This document shows positions 1-12,363 of a stretch of 64,000 nt of DNA, in pieces. Source of the DNA: Heligmosomoides polygyrus polygyrus (taxonomy: Eukaryota > Nematoda > Chromadorea > Rhabditida > Heligmosomidae); assembly GCA_947396885.1 (NCBI GenBank), contig OX377206.1, positions 20,021,114 to 20,085,113 on the forward strand, in the 5' to 3' direction. The translations under genes were made by a program, and so were the position numbers. Position 1 is the first letter of the stretch, and every line of letters begins with the position of its first letter. The notes beneath the pieces are model-generated. The model saw only the letters and a program-made list of their open reading frames with translations. It was not told the DNA's origin and did no database searches.

Positions 1-1485
1 TTTTTTCCAGCATTTTTATAGCAGATATCCAAAAAAATATTTACGTTTTTAAGGACAATACTGTGAGACAAGTTTGTGAACATATCCGAAAAATCAGCAG
101 AATAGATTTTTAGATTTTCCGCTGTAATGTAGTTAAGTTCATGTGCAATGTTAATGTTGCTAATCGACCAAAATGTTTTTATAGTATGATTATTATTGTA
201 AATAACATTAGCGTATCTAATAAAATGCGTTTTTAAAAAAGTAAATATAATTCTGAGCTCTTCTGCTAACGGTTTCATGCTACTGTTATGTGCACCTGTA
301 ATAAATCTAAATTTTATTGGCTCCTTGTGTAATTTCGGTAGTGCATAGATAAGGGGAAGGTCACAATCCAAATTAAATCTAAGCTTGTATTTAAGATCAA
401 AAAGTTTATGCTTGATAATTATCCCTTGTGTCTTTGTTGGGCAAAAGTTGGTAAGCTTTTGTAGGAGACAGTGCTTGTGTAACGATTAGTTGGTCTGTCA
501 TATTTAATCCCATTTCATTAGCGATAATCTGAATATAATATTTTTTACAAATAACACCATAATTGTTATTGGCTTTATCAAGGGAGCAAAAAACAAAATG
601 TTTCTGGTATTCTTTAATAGCGTTATAGGGAATTTTTTGTGCAATATTTAGTTTTTCAATGGTCAACATTGGCTTAATTCTTTTATGGTATTGTTGCATG
701 AGAAAGGTGTCAATTGTTTTTTTAGCATATTGACTGATTTTATATTTATTAGTAACGTAAGTAGCAAATTTTTGACATAGTTCTCTATACATGTCCTTGA
801 TTTGCTGCCTAGTTTTTTCCGTTTCAATTCTATATTTAGTTCCTTTCATCATAATTTCTCTTAAAGATCTTTCTTTTATTATATTAAGGTTACCCGTGAT
901 AACATGCTTATGGAAGGAATCTATATACTCTTCATTTTCTTGGTAATTAGTTTCACATTTGCATTTTCTTTTCAAAATGTCTTCCAACGTTTCTGGATTG
1001 AGCTGCCTTAATGTTTTGTTATAGTTGAAAATTTTTTTAGATAAAGGGTCATCATAGGAAAACATAATTCTAACCGGAGTATAAGTAACTTGCGGTTGAA
1101 TATTAAGTAAACTTTTTATTTTTGCTGAGTTAAAAATTCTGTTTAAATTGATTTTGTCATAAATACCTTTAATGTATTTAGTCGTTAGTGTGTATCTAAA
1201 TTCCAGACTTTTCTTCTTAACATTTTCTCTAAACTTGAAGACAGTGAGTAAACATAATACTATAAGTCTTTCCTTATAGCTGACCCCGGAAAGAAATTCT
1301 GTTGACATGGACTTTTTAACCAGTTCATTGATCTCAGTCTTTGTTAGGCATTTAATCTTTTTATATAGTTCAAAGGGCGCCTCATAGCAATTAGTACGAG
1401 AAATAAGGTCTATAACATAAGTCCTCCACATGGCACATACGGGTCGAATTTGAAGAGTGTAATAAGAGCGTATAATGAAGCGCAT
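1..1485 (-). pseudogene. Penelope-like element reverse transcriptase, partial, frameshifted
   Basis: Minus-strand reading frames encode the amino-terminal part of a Penelope-like (PLE) reverse transcriptase that continues past the left edge. The 406-1485 frame contains FCSLDKANNNYGVICKKYYI, the conserved pre-RT block with DKANNN. After a frameshift near 425-455 the protein continues to position 1 with LPLIYALPKLHKEP (RT motif 1) and YSADFSDMFTNL (the motif carrying the first catalytic Asp). The remaining RT motifs and any GIY-YIG endonuclease would lie outside the window. PLEs copy RNA into DNA at nuclear ends or breaks. The frameshift implies a dead copy. The true start is unknown because the first codons of the open frame are not recognisable. 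Confidence 0.75.
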
Positions 1486-1608
1486 TGCGCAAGCAACAGT
1501 AACAAAAGCGACACAAAGGACAAAAGGGGAGGAGAAAAGACGACCCTACATGTTAAGCCACCAAGGAAAGAACAAAATCGGCAATGTCACGACCACCTGA
1601 TACCGGTG

Positions 1609-1914
1609 CAAAGGATAAGGATAAGGGTGAAGGACGGCGTTAATCTATCTCTTTTAGGATGTGTCACGCATTCGACTTCTACGGGATGCCCTGGAGACGA
1701 TTTGAAGGCGTCGTTGGCCGTACAATGACTTGCGGTGATCAGCCGATAGCAATCAGTGCTTTATCCTTCCCAGACAAGTCTGGTACCAATTCACCGACAC
1801 CGGAAGAATGGAAGGCTTGTTTGGCCTAGATGGAGATCCGAATCAGGAACTCAGAAACCTGGTATGGGGTGCACGCGACAGACGGATCCTCCTCCGACTG
1901 CGCTACACTCGCCC
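1609..1914 (-). repeat. SINE-A copy (tRNA-derived SINE)
   Basis: This is one of eight copies in the window of a roughly 300-bp repeat. Read on the minus strand it begins with a Pol III A-box, TAGCGCAGTCGG, followed about 45 bp later by a degenerate B-box (GGTTTCTGAGTTC region). It ends in a TTATCC-type short tandem tail. Small ORFs across it (for example ALYPSQTSLVPIH) recur in every copy only because the repeat recurs; they are not genes. Confidence 0.75.
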
Positions 1915-2267
1915 GTAGGTCCAAACAAAATTAAAACAAAAACAGGAAGAGAATCATTACACCAGGTTTACCTGATCTACCGTTTTATCCTTATCAACAC
2001 CTGGTAGCGCGGTTTCTGCTTTTGCCTTCCTATGTGTGCCTCCGCCGTTTTTATTCAAAAGTGCTTAAGTTCACGTTCCATGGGCGGAGTGGCGTCCTTC
2101 CCACGGCCGTTAAACAGAGGCGTTGCAAATGTCCATTATCTCATAAGGCAACCACAGGACTCCCGAGCAAGCCCAGTGGTTGGGAGACGGACCAGGGAGC
2201 CGAGAGGTAGAACGCTCGTCCTCCGTTTCATGCCTTCACTTAGGTGTTCTATAGCGTAACCTCGGAA

Positions 2268-2470
2268 CCGTTGAGCGCAGTCGGAGGAGGTGCCGGCTGT
2301 CACGTGCACCCGATACCAGGTTTTTGGTTCGGATTTCCAGCGCAGGCCAATCAAGTTTTCTATCCCTTTGGGGTCGGCGAATTGCCATCAGGCTTATCGG
2401 GAAAAGTAAAACACTGACTTGACACATTCCGAAAGGGATTAAGTTGCGCCATCTTTTATGCTTTTATAAG
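2268..2470 (+). repeat. SINE-A copy, internally deleted
   Basis: Plus-strand copy beginning GAGCGCAGTCGGAGGAGG, with a B-box-like GGTTCGGATTTCC about 55 bp downstream. The segment between the GTCGG(T/C)GAATTG block and the tail is shortened compared with the copies at 35.1 and 52.0 kb. It faces the minus-strand copy at 1.6-1.9 kb, so the two form an imperfect inverted pair. Confidence 0.7.
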
Positions 2471-2489
2471 ATAGCCCCTCTTTTCAGGG

Positions 2490-3190
2490 CGCCAGCACTA
2501 CTTCCTTCTTTCCTTGGCATCACGCCAGCTCCAACATATTTATTTATTTAATTGCACTATATAGTGCGCCATGATCAACAGTTAATAAACATGGACACGG
2601 TGAAAACAAGGCAACGATCTTTAGAAAATGAGAACAAAAGCAAACAACTAAACTCCTCATTAACTCAACCTAGCGTTTAGTGATGATAGCTCACAAGAAA
2701 AAATTGACTAACAGGGGTCGACTTAGAAATAAAGGAAGAGGAAAACGCAGAAACAAAGGTTTATGGAGTGGGCAGTTCAATGGGACACGAGCAGTGGCCC
2801 GCCAACACTGCAAGTCGCAAGGGAGAACGGCTCCGGATACCATCTTAGTAGGTCCGCCGCTCCAATTGAAGCCCACATGACGGCTGCTAGGGGACGCAGT
2901 GGAAAAGTGGCAAATGAGTTTACAAAGGCATTACGATTGACAAAAAACCAAGGACAGCAAAGAAAAGTGTTGAGGAAATTGAGTAAACAATAATGCCAGA
3001 AATCAGATAACATTGGGGGAACTAATTAGGCATCAATACAGAAACCAGATTAGTAACTTAAAGTAAAGTATGAATCAAACAACAAGTGAACAAAAAACAC
3101 TTAGCAACACAAAAAAAACCAAAGTAAGTTTTTTTTAAAGTAAATAAAAGTAAAACGGAAGTAAAACCTGCCAAAAAAGGAAAGCAATGA
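2490..3190. other. Unassigned stretch
   Basis: AT-rich sequence with two overlapping short plus-strand frames (2680-2880 and 2763-2993) rich in Lys, Arg and Gln. Neither resembles a family I recognise, and no splice structure supports them. The stretch may be LINE or SINE flank. Confidence 0.3.
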
Positions 3191-3194
3191 TGCA

Positions 3195-3680
3195 TATATT
3201 CATGAAATGTCCTTTAAATGCAGCGTCGAGAGTAGGTTTATTTTCCTCAACCTACTACGAAAAACATTGGCATTTGGCGATTCTAATAAGCTTGCAGGCA
3301 ACATTTGTAGCCAGCGAGCGCCACGGTAAAAAAGCGAATTGAACACTTTATCACGACATCTCTTTTTCACCCTAGGATAGTGAAAACGGTGGTAATTACG
3401 GTGACCCAGCGTTGGCAAGAACGTCCAATATTTGCTAGCTTTAAGTCTTGATTCGCCTTTTAGTACTTTAAAGCAGAAAACTAGGTCGCTGAAAACACGC
3501 CTATAAAACAGGCTTTTGAGGTTAAAAAGTCTAAGCCTTTCCTCATAGTTGGGAATCATTCGTGTATCGTTTGGAGTACGTACGCATCTATAAAATAGAA
3601 TTTTTGTGAAGGCCTTTTGCACTTTTTCAATTTTGGTTTGAGACTTTTTGGTAAAAGGACTCCAAACATTAGAACAGTAC
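3195..3680 (-). pseudogene. CR1-like LINE reverse transcriptase, C-terminal fragment
   Basis: The minus-strand frame encodes the thumb/C-terminal region of a non-LTR reverse transcriptase. It reads VWSPFTKKSQTKIEKVQKAF, then YEERLRLFNLKSLFYRR, and ends with an LP..LL.S.N.F..RL block. The same order (IEKVQKKFTKQIF, then RERMTLL, then WNDLP) occurs in the complete CR1 at 54 kb. The polymerase core is absent, consistent with a 5'-truncated or eroded insertion. Clade assignment is by resemblance only. Confidence 0.65.
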
Positions 3681-3689
3681 TCTAGAATA

Positions 3690-4128
3690 GGACAGTACTC
3701 TAGAACATATACTAGGATTCCTTCTCAAACTCCTTCAGTCTGCAGTCCTTGTGCTAAGAAATGTGTACCTTACGTAGTAAACAAAGGGAATTGCATGGAT
3801 ACGTTTGCAGGAGGAATCGAGATGTCGACACACGCATTTTTTCGAAGGTCCAAGCTACGTCGACGTTCGAGAATAACAGACGCTGCTCGTTGGGACAAGA
3901 TATCAAAAATTAGGTGGACCGGCTACGTAGTCCATTTCATTAACATCCATCGGATTCAGTTTTAGCGGAATATCAAAAGACTGGCACACCAACAACGAGT
4001 AGCTCGGACCTTCGTGGAAGCCCTGAACAAAAGATGTGATGCTATTCGTGCAGCTCGGATAATGAGGGACAACTGGGTTACAGTGGCAAGTAACAGACAC
4101 AAATGCAAACGTTGTTGGCGGCCGTTTT
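3690..4128 (+). pseudogene. RTE-like LINE reverse transcriptase, C-terminal fragment, frameshifted
   Basis: Plus-strand frames give SRITDAARWDKISKIRWTGY, then after a frameshift FVEALNKRCDAIRAARIMRD, then NWVTVASNRHKCKRCWRPF with a stop at 4126-4128. This matches the tail of nematode RTE reverse transcriptases, where KIRWAGH, then RWSDFF, then a W.T.A.DR..W..CW.P block closes the protein. At least one frameshift lies between 3960 and 4010. A short ATGACGATGATGACG run follows and may be the remnant 3' microsatellite tail. Confidence 0.65.
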
Positions 4129-4297
4129 GACTATCAACGAGACATCTGGTGAAACAGTGTATGACGATGATGACGCTCTACATCACGGTTGAACAACTGC
4201 AGTATCCCAGCGAGCGACTATTTTGGTATTAAAGATGTTAGCGACGACGAGACCTAGAAAGGCGGACAACACTTGTGGTAAAGGTAGGTGGCAAGAG

Positions 4298-4550
4298 ATA
4301 AAAGATAAAGGACGTAATGCGCCACGCATTCTACTTCTACGTGGTGCCGTGGAGGTGGCTGGAATGCGTATATGGCCTATATCTTCGATGACACGCCGAT
4401 GTAGAGATCAAAGTCTTAATCTTCCCAGATGAGTCGGGTACCAATCCAGCGACCTCGGAGTGATGAAAGGCTTGGCTGGCCTAAGCGGAGCCTGGACTCG
4501 GGTGAACGCGGCAACCTGCATACCCTCCGATTGCGCTACCACGCGCCTAC
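4298..4550 (-). repeat. SINE-A copy
   Basis: Minus-strand copy. The head lies at the right (TGGTAGCGCAATCGG on the minus strand near 4540) and the tail at the left (ATAAAAGATAAAGGACG near 4300). It is more diverged than the 52.0-kb copy. Confidence 0.6.
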
Positions 4551-4559
4551 AGTGGAGGT

Positions 4560-5955
4560 AGCACTACATAACGAAATAATAATGTTTACGTATTCTCCCT
4601 ACAGCCCTTCCCCACAAATGACACAAACTACGTACCATCCTATGTCGCTACCCTAAGTCACAATTCTCGCCACAGGTGTGGTTCACGGTCGTAGATGTGC
4701 GCCAGATGTCTTTCACTTAGGAGCTAGCGCTGTCTGCACAGTTCAGGAGCAGAAAAAGCCTAGACGGAACACGCCCGCGACGCAAAGCATACTAAGCGAA
4801 GTAGCGCCGATCAAGATGATTGATTGATCAACTACTACGCTTCAAACGAAATGTAACTATCAGAAACTAAGCTTCAATATCAATCGGCAGCAAATAAAAT
4901 TGTAAAATAAATCATTTTTGAGATAAATGTCGGAATGCTCGAGTTTCGACGCGTGACGCGAAAAGGCAAACAACGAAATACTCTCGATACTCACTTCGGA
5001 ATGAAAACGGCGCACCTCAAGTACGGACTGCGAACGGCGCCATGACAAACAAATCGAAATTTAATACTTTCGAGGCAGAATTCAGCAGAAGAGCTACAAG
5101 CCATTGTCCAGTTGTCCAAGGATGTGTGACGTTCGTTAGCAAAAGCAAAGGGCACAACACAGATGTTGTAGTGTAATACACTTCAGATATGAGTATTCGC
5201 ATTGGACTCCTAGTACTCCGAGCGAAAACCAGCTGAATGCTCGGCATGATGAATATCACAATCTTGCATAGACAGTTCGAAGCAGTCCTGATTGGCAGGA
5301 AGGGGCATTCTCAAGATGACAGGACATTCTTAAAATGGCCGTGCCTGCAATTTCATGCCACACCTATACCTCATCTGAACCTGCCCAAGAATGGTCAACA
5401 TCACGGGTCACCTGGTGAAGCTCTCAGACAAGTTCAATGGAAGGAATCGTGAGTCAAAACGGCATGTGCCCCCCCCCCCCCCCTCCACCACACCGACTAG
5501 GATCAGCTGTATCGCCCGTTGTCCTGTTGAGAATCGAGACGCTAGAACACAGCAACGTCTTCATTCGTCCCTTCGCGTACAAGGTGCTCCAATGGATCCC
5601 CTCTCGAGGGAGCGTCATATTGATCGTTCAGGACTTTCACGAAGAAGTTCGACCAATGCGTTGGTTGGCGTCCTGGGCCGGATTCATCACGCAGTGGGTA
5701 TAGGTAGATACCGTGAAGGAATCGTACCCACTACCCGCAGCGGGCAGTGGGTATTCATGAAAGGAATCAAGGTTATGGCAGAACTAAGAACAGGTGATCT
5801 CACTGGAGCGCTAATTGTCAATAAAAGCGCGTAATCCTTGCGGGTACGCGGACATACCCACGGCGATCGTCGAGTGTTCCCTATCCACTAATATAGCCAC
5901 AACGTGGCGGGTAAGGTCTATCATGAATACCTCACAGTGGCTACGTCTATCCCTA
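4560..5955. other. Unassigned stretch with a C15 run
   Basis: No convincing gene. A 15-C run lies at 5469-5483. Between 5695 and 5775 the words GCAGTGGGTA and GGAATC recur in direct order, suggesting a small local duplication. Confidence 0.3.
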
Positions 5956-5959
5956 TACC

Positions 5960-6038
5960 CCGGCTCCGTGCCCACCTATTCCACCCTCGCTGGACGGTTC
6001 TCGTCCAGCGAGGGTGGAATAGGTGGGCACGGAGCCGG
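5960..6038. repeat. Perfect 36-bp inverted repeat with 7-nt loop
   Basis: Left arm 5960-5995 (starting CCGGCTCCGTGCCCACC) is the exact reverse complement of 6003-6038, separated by GGTTCTC. The absence of any mismatch contrasts with the heavily diverged inverted repeats elsewhere. Transcribed RNA would fold into a stable 36-bp hairpin. Confidence 0.9.
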
Positions 6039-6039
6039 A

Positions 6040-8530
6040 CGTTCTTCGTCTTCGTCTTTTGGGCTAGGATAGATCCCATAATTCGCGTACATGGTTACCG
6101 AGAACAAAATCACTGGCTGAACTGGACTGATGGGATCGAAATAGCCATGAGTTGTAGGCAACATTTCACCTGAAGAAGAAGTGCTACTCTAACCAGAAAC
6201 TTTGCTCGGTCTGCTGTGTCCGATCTGACATCCAACTGTTCAGATCGCAAACGTTTTTTGGACAAAACAGTCCAGCGCATACAAAGCGCATGACAGTCGA
6301 AAAGGTTCAGCTGAACACAAAAAGGGGAAATGGATGCAACCAAACTCCACGGATAAGGTAGTACTGAAAAAGAATGAACAAAACGCAGTCAAATGCGAGC
6401 AAGAGCAAAAGATGCTTTTAAGCTCATGCAAGCCCAACTTTTAAGACTCTGGTCCTAGCAAGATTGTACAATCGGGAAAACGTATCGTGTTATGAGGTAG
6501 TCACACACAACTCCGTACATAGACGCCCTCCATATTGTGATTTACTAGATGAAGGATTAGAAACTGACACTCTTGAAAAATCCAAATATTTTTATTCAGC
6601 GGAAAACCGTAATTTTTAATTTTGCAGAAAGTTAGCACAGATTCGCATTTTGAACAAAACAATTTAGAACAAAAAAATTTATTTTACTACTTGCTCGATT
6701 TGTTCTCAGTTCCAGAGAGACTGAGATTGATTTCACCGAATCGCTTAAATGGGAAGTTTTTTTTAGTAACTATTCTCACTACTCTCTGGGAAAAAAGGAT
6801 ACAATTTTTTGAAAATCTGGTGTAAGCAATCCGTTCGAAGTTCAGAAGACTCGAGCCAAAGTTTCTCGGAAATGGTTAGAATGTGGTTTTTGAAAAAAGC
6901 TAGCGAGCAGCAACGGGATGAACCTAATGCACTACTACTGTATGGGATTAAGTGAACATGACGTCAGGGAAAAAAGCTTTGTTTGAGGTGCACCACAAGT
7001 TCTCGAGTGAAATTAGCCCAAAAGTAATACATTTGGCGAGCGATTCTCGTTCTTTCAGCCCTTATTAATGTTGCATTACTGATGTAATATTGCGTTAGTG
7101 TAATACTACTTGCCAATAAGGAGTTTTTTCTGAGAAATTAATTTGGTTTGCCAGCTCACTGCATGAAGTGCAAGGAATAAGTAGAGCTAATTTAATGCCG
7201 AGATAGAAGAACCTGAAAACCAAGCATTTCAGATAGGTCCCTAGTCCGGGAAACTGGATAATTTCATCACAGCGGCGCAGAAAACGGCTTTAGATTCAGG
7301 TCGTCATAAACTGTTACCAATGGTTAACCATAACTACCAGACTAAGGGAAGTGGAAGTTGGTCGGATAGGGGATACGATGAGCGATTAAGTCGGAAGAAA
7401 GTTTCGGCAGAAAAATATCTATGTACATCGGAAATCTACACTAGTCGGAAGAGGACATGAGGTGTTTTATCGCCTCATCCCCTATATAGGGTTGTTTCAG
7501 AGCTTCAGCCACTTCCAAGAGACACAATGGCACTCACTGAGGGAATGTGGTATCGTGTCGTGAGATGCCGAACTCAACTTTCACCTTAGCGATGCCCCTC
7601 CCGGCTAGGAAAGACCTACTATCGGGTTAATTTGTCTGTAGATACGCTCTAATATCCACATGAGCATGCCATAAGGAGTACATTTCATAAGTAATACATC
7701 TTTCTGACTGTACAACAACAACAGTACAACAACATGTTATGAGTTTGGGCCCGTTATGCTATCTCCAATATGGTTATTTAGTAAACATCGTTGGTTTGGT
7801 TGAAACACGAACAAATCCCTCTGTTTCCTACAATAGCCATATTCGTGATTCAGGCAGTAATGCCAGGTCACCTTTAAAAAAAAAACGAACTCAAGAAAAA
7901 GCGGACCAGGACACGTCTTCTATGAGCCAATGGCTGCGGAAGTTCAGAACAGTTCACCCTTATTCCCTTCCGTAGAAACAGGACAATTTGTCCAAGAACC
8001 TTTGAACTGACAACATTAAGAGCAGATGCGCTGCAAGTCTACAAAAGAGAGGGAGTTCATCCTCATTTTCATACATGAAGTCCTGGATGTTTTTCCAAAA
8101 TCTTTTAAAATGACAACCTTAAGCACCGATGCGTTGCATTCATCGTTCTTTTATATTCACACCTAACAAGGAGAGGTTTCCAACTCATGGTGAGCTTTTG
8201 CAGTGCTATCTTGACAAGATGTAGAGCCATGTGGTGTGAAAACGTGAGCGTTTGATAAACTTACAACCGGAAAAAAACCCATCTGAGTTATTCACCGTAG
8301 TTTCGGAGTGAAAGTCAGGGAAATCGTTACGGGACCGAGATGCTTATCCCTCTGCTAATCACTCGCCGCAGCTGGTGATATTTGCTTGAATGCTTCTCCG
8401 GCGCAAATAGGGTCGGGGGGGGGGGGGCTTCTGATAGGCAGAAAATCCCACAGAGCGTCGTAGCGTCGTTAATGTCCTTCATCACTGGCTCCAACTAATA
8501 AAGCCTGTAGTACTGTAGTAAGGGCGTTCC
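6040..8530. other. Unassigned stretch; weak exon candidate 6626-6822, G13 run
   Basis: No gene that I can support. Segment 6626-6822 follows an AATTTTGCAG acceptor-like sequence, stays open with a hydrophobic leucine-rich peptide, and ends before a GTGTAA donor-like site; it is only a weak exon candidate. A G13 run occupies 8415-8427. Confidence 0.2.
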
Positions 8531-8532
8531 AT

Positions 8533-8760
8533 GGTTAATAAAAACCATGTTTGAATCGCGCGGCTGTGGGCGTTGCACCCCGGACAACTCGCACGGTTTT
8601 TTTTCGGTTGTAAGTGTATCGACGAGTGAAAACGTGTGCGCAACCTCATCAAACACTATGACACCAAACGAGATGAGCATCGGTGGGCTTTTGAGTTGGA
8701 GTCCGCGTTCTGCCAATATTCTTGCACATATTAGTTTGTTGTTATTATTATTTATTTATG
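8533..8760 (+). repeat. SINE-C copy, tRNA-like head deleted
   Basis: This sequence reappears in inverse orientation at 9840-10090. Shared words include CGTGTGCGCAACCTC, ACCAAACGAGATG and TTCTGCCAATA. Compared with that copy, the tRNA-like block between GATGAGCAT and TTTTGAGTT is missing here. Confidence 0.55.
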
Positions 8761-9839
8761 CAAACGTGCGCCATAAAGAACAATGGTGAAGCAAGTGAAG
8801 CATATTATCAAAATGCATTGCAACTTTGGTAGGGCCTAGTGCTCAGCAATTCAAAAGCCTAAGTACAAGGAGACTGCAATCACAAACAAACGTGTAGTGA
8901 GGCTGAAAAGTAGTATATGGATTAATGAAAGGAATTTAAGCAAATAACTCTATTGATATCCTGGATGCAGTGATCGGCTTGGCGAGCAGTATAACTATGG
9001 CGTGATTCCGATAGAGAAATGAAATCAGTTTCGAGAAGCTAGACAAAAGGAAGCACCTAGGAGTCCGGTCTCAATTCCGGTCATACCTAGGCCTTCATTA
9101 CGCTTCCATTCGAGGCTTCTTCCATAGTAACTGAGATAATCAAACCGAACTTACAGTAGTACATTGTATCAAAGTCAAGAACAAAGCTATATATACTATA
9201 CGATACTAGTTATTTATACTATACTATACTAGCTATACTGTTATTATGCTTTCTCATGGTTATAGGAGTCAATTTTAGACCATGAATACTTACAACAAAC
9301 CAAGGCTGTCTAGTTGCGCTTTCATATGTGTTTTTCAATGATGCGTATCTGCACCATATCATTGCTCTGGGAATAAGAAGTCTTGTTGCTCTTCCTTTTT
9401 AGTCAACAGCTATGGGATAAAACTATAAAACAAATGTGCACAAGCATTTGTCACAGCAGCAGCATCTTGCAGAAACCAGTGAGGAACGATCTTCTCCATT
9501 TGCGTTAAGGTCCCATTCTCATTATACTACCTTCGAAATCAAATCCGGTGCGAGGGTGGAAAGTAGTCGGCCAACAGCACGCTCAGGTGGTAACGACATT
9601 TTTCAGTGCACTTATGTAGAGATATGGCCCGGATTCATAATATTCAATCCTAAAGTAAGCGAATTTATGTGCGGTTACGTTAGTTACTAACGATATCATT
9701 GGTGATATGGTATATTATGGTGGTGGCGCATTACGCATCGTTGAAAAATTAGCACGTATGAAGACGCAAATAGTCAGCCTTGGCTCGATGTAAGCATTGA
9801 TGGTTTAAAATTGACTCAAGTGATCATGAGGAAGCGTAA

Positions 9840-10090
9840 CAACAACAAACTATTGTGCGCAAAAGTATTGGCAGTACTCAGACTCGAACTCAAACCTGCC
9901 GCTGTGGCTCTATGAGGCGGCACTCTTGTCGACTGCGCCACAGATGCACATCTCGTGGGGTGTCATAGGGGTTGACGAGTGTTGCGCACACGGTTTCACA
10001 CCTCTTTTTCAGGTCTTCAAAAAAAGCGTCCAGCAAAAACTAACTGCGGTTGTGAACTCCGCTCACAGGGCCCTGCATCCTGTCAAAATA
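9840..10090 (-). repeat. SINE-C copy with tRNA-like head
   Basis: On the minus strand the segment near 9945-9870 reads TGTGGCGCAGTCGACAAGAG then GTTTGAGTTCGAGTC. These are good A-box and B-box matches at tRNA-like spacing, but the flanks do not form an acceptor stem. It is therefore better called a tRNA-derived repeat than a tRNA gene. The flanks match 8533-8760. Confidence 0.55.
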
Positions 10091-10099
10091 CCATCGCAA

Positions 10100-11480
10100 A
10101 AGCTCACCACGAGTTGGGAACCTTTCCTTGTAAGTCTGCTTTGCCTAGGGCAACTGTGGATGAAATATAGGGTGGACCTGCTCCCTCTCTAGCCCTGCAC
10201 CGCAACCGTTATTCTATTGCCGCAGAACATGCAGTGGAACATACTTCTGTAAATGCAACAAAATTACCTTCACCTCAATTTTCAGCAGCAAAATCTTCTT
10301 GTCAGCGAGAAACGAACAGACTGAAGTGACTTCATAACAGCTTTACGAAATGCTGGATATTGTGTCCACGTTAAGAAGATTAGGGATTAGCAGATGGTTT
10401 TATCCGCACCGAGAACGATCTATTTGAAAAGCATGACAATCGAACAAACGGGTACGAAGCGCCGACGGAGCGCTTGAAACGCGGACAGCGGAGGATTAGG
10501 ACGGAGGCATTTGCGCGGCGACAAATCGTATTTCTCCATATGTACTGGTTATACACTTCTAGGCAGCATCATGGCATTTTTACTAGGTGAGTCTTCGCCA
10601 AAGGCCAAGAAAAACTGGTAGGATCTCCAGTTCAAGCAGCACTCATCGCTCCTCAAGTCGTTCTGTCGGAAAACGACCAATGAACAAGCACTGCAAGTAC
10701 TATTTGAGAGGAGTTAAGACAGACAGGAAGAATCCCGGTGACGTCAAGGTAGCAGAAGACTGAACGTCGAATGACAAAGAAGCCAAATATGAAACCAGAG
10801 ACGGGTCACGCGATGAGTCGTCCACTGAAGGAATCAATTTCGCCAAGAAATCAAACACGAACGCGCCGGTGAGAGGAAACAATGTGCTTGGTGGATAAGA
10901 GGAACTCGTCCAAAACGAGAAAACAACGAGTGACACGCAACAACCACTCGAAATCTTGTTTCAGCGGGCGCGGCACATTTCACGCGACATCTGCGCTCCA
11001 GCGACACGGCCTGCCCGATGGGCAATAAAAAATGCAACAAGTCAGCACGTCTTGGTATATGATCGTGATTAGTTCATAAAACTCGCTGACAGAACGCTGT
11101 TTCGCAGCAACTCAAACAAACGTTCCGTGGCTGAGGGTTCTATGCTCCTCTGCTCGTTTTCTCTCCAACCGTTCGCTCGTAACCGCTTCATGCGCGCGGC
11201 GGTCGCGCTGCGCAGCGAGCGCGTGTTTCAAACCGTGCAGCTGCGTGAGCTTCATCTTGTATTAGCCGGTTCTGGAGGGCTTTTAGCTGGAATCTGTGCC
11301 GTTGAACGCTCCAAGTGGTCGCGGTGAGCGAAGGCTTCCTACGCTTCGTCTCATCCATCATTTTCCTCTAAAAACCAGTCTCTTCTTTTCGTTGACATGG
11401 GTCTACTTGTTAACAGTCCGGCGATCAATGATCAACTATCAACGACTACTGTTTGTGACATTATTGAACGACGCGGTCTG
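10100..11480. other. Unassigned stretch
   Basis: No supported gene. 11100-11330 is GC-rich with GCGCGCGG-type words and could be a promoter-like or repeat segment. Open frames here are short and lack splice context. Confidence 0.2.
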
Positions 11481-11499
11481 TCCTAATCGAGAGGGGGCA

Positions 11500-12210
11500 T
11501 CCTCCAGCATGCTTACAGCTACGCCGCACCAGGTGCAATCCCAAGGAGGAGGGGCACTCCACAGTCACTTATAAATAGCATTTGAAGATAAACACATAGA
11601 AAATAACGTATAAAAGTGCCTCCGTGAAAACAGCCTTTCACGTCGCTGGAATATTGGAAAAATTTAGTTATAAAGGCATGAAAAGCCTCCAGCGGGTAAC
11701 CCCCCGTTTAAATTCCCGCGCAACAGAATACGTGCGCGTCGACTGATTCACCGTGGGGCGATACGTAGAGTTGACCGGAGAACGCCTGAGGCGTATTCTC
11801 TTTATTATTTTTTGTTTTTGCTTGTTTGTTGTTCCTGTTTTAGTGTTGGGGTGGCCTTTCCAGGGGAGTCTGGGTTTGTGGTGTAGGTAGACACGCCAAG
11901 AGGGCGAGGGTAGGATCCAAGTCCCACTATAAGGTGACTCGCGTTTAAAGCGACACAGTAGTGACGAGTTTTCCGGGGCGGGGAATCCTATTTAATCCTA
12001 TTTATCGGGGCTCACATTCTAACACTATTAGCTGAAAAGAACGAGCATTCCCACCCGATCGCCTGCATACGGTGCGAGAACTCGTCCAACCCACCCCGGA
12101 AAACTCGTCACTGCTGTGTAGCTTTAGACGCGAGTTGTAATATAAGGTGCACCTTCCCCCTTGGGATTGCACCCCGCACCACTACCTGTCCAGAATTTCT
12201 CCTATATCAC
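11500..12210. repeat. Inverted-repeat element, imperfect
   Basis: Two nested inverted pairs are visible. GGTGCAATCCCAAGG near 11530 pairs with CCTTGGGATTGCACC near 12160. ACTCGCGTTTAAAGCGACAC near 11938 with following GACGAGTTTTCCGG pairs with the reverse complement ending near 12135. The structure resembles a decayed foldback transposon. Its ends are not sharply defined. Confidence 0.55.
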
Positions 12211-12363
12211 TCACATCACTACGGCGGCCTTCGGACAAATTTAGGTAAGGGGATTGTAAGGATAGAGTGCTACTCTCCTTTCTGCGTAGTCTAGAATATA
12301 ATTAACACTTTTGAGTAGGTCGGTACAGGCATCAGTGCGGCTTTTTTAGTTTGTATCTTGGTA

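Noticed and set aside
9870..9945. Minus-strand tRNA-like sequence
   Set aside because: A and B boxes are present, but the ends do not pair as an acceptor stem and the flanks are shared with 8.5 kb. It was annotated as a SINE head rather than a tRNA gene.
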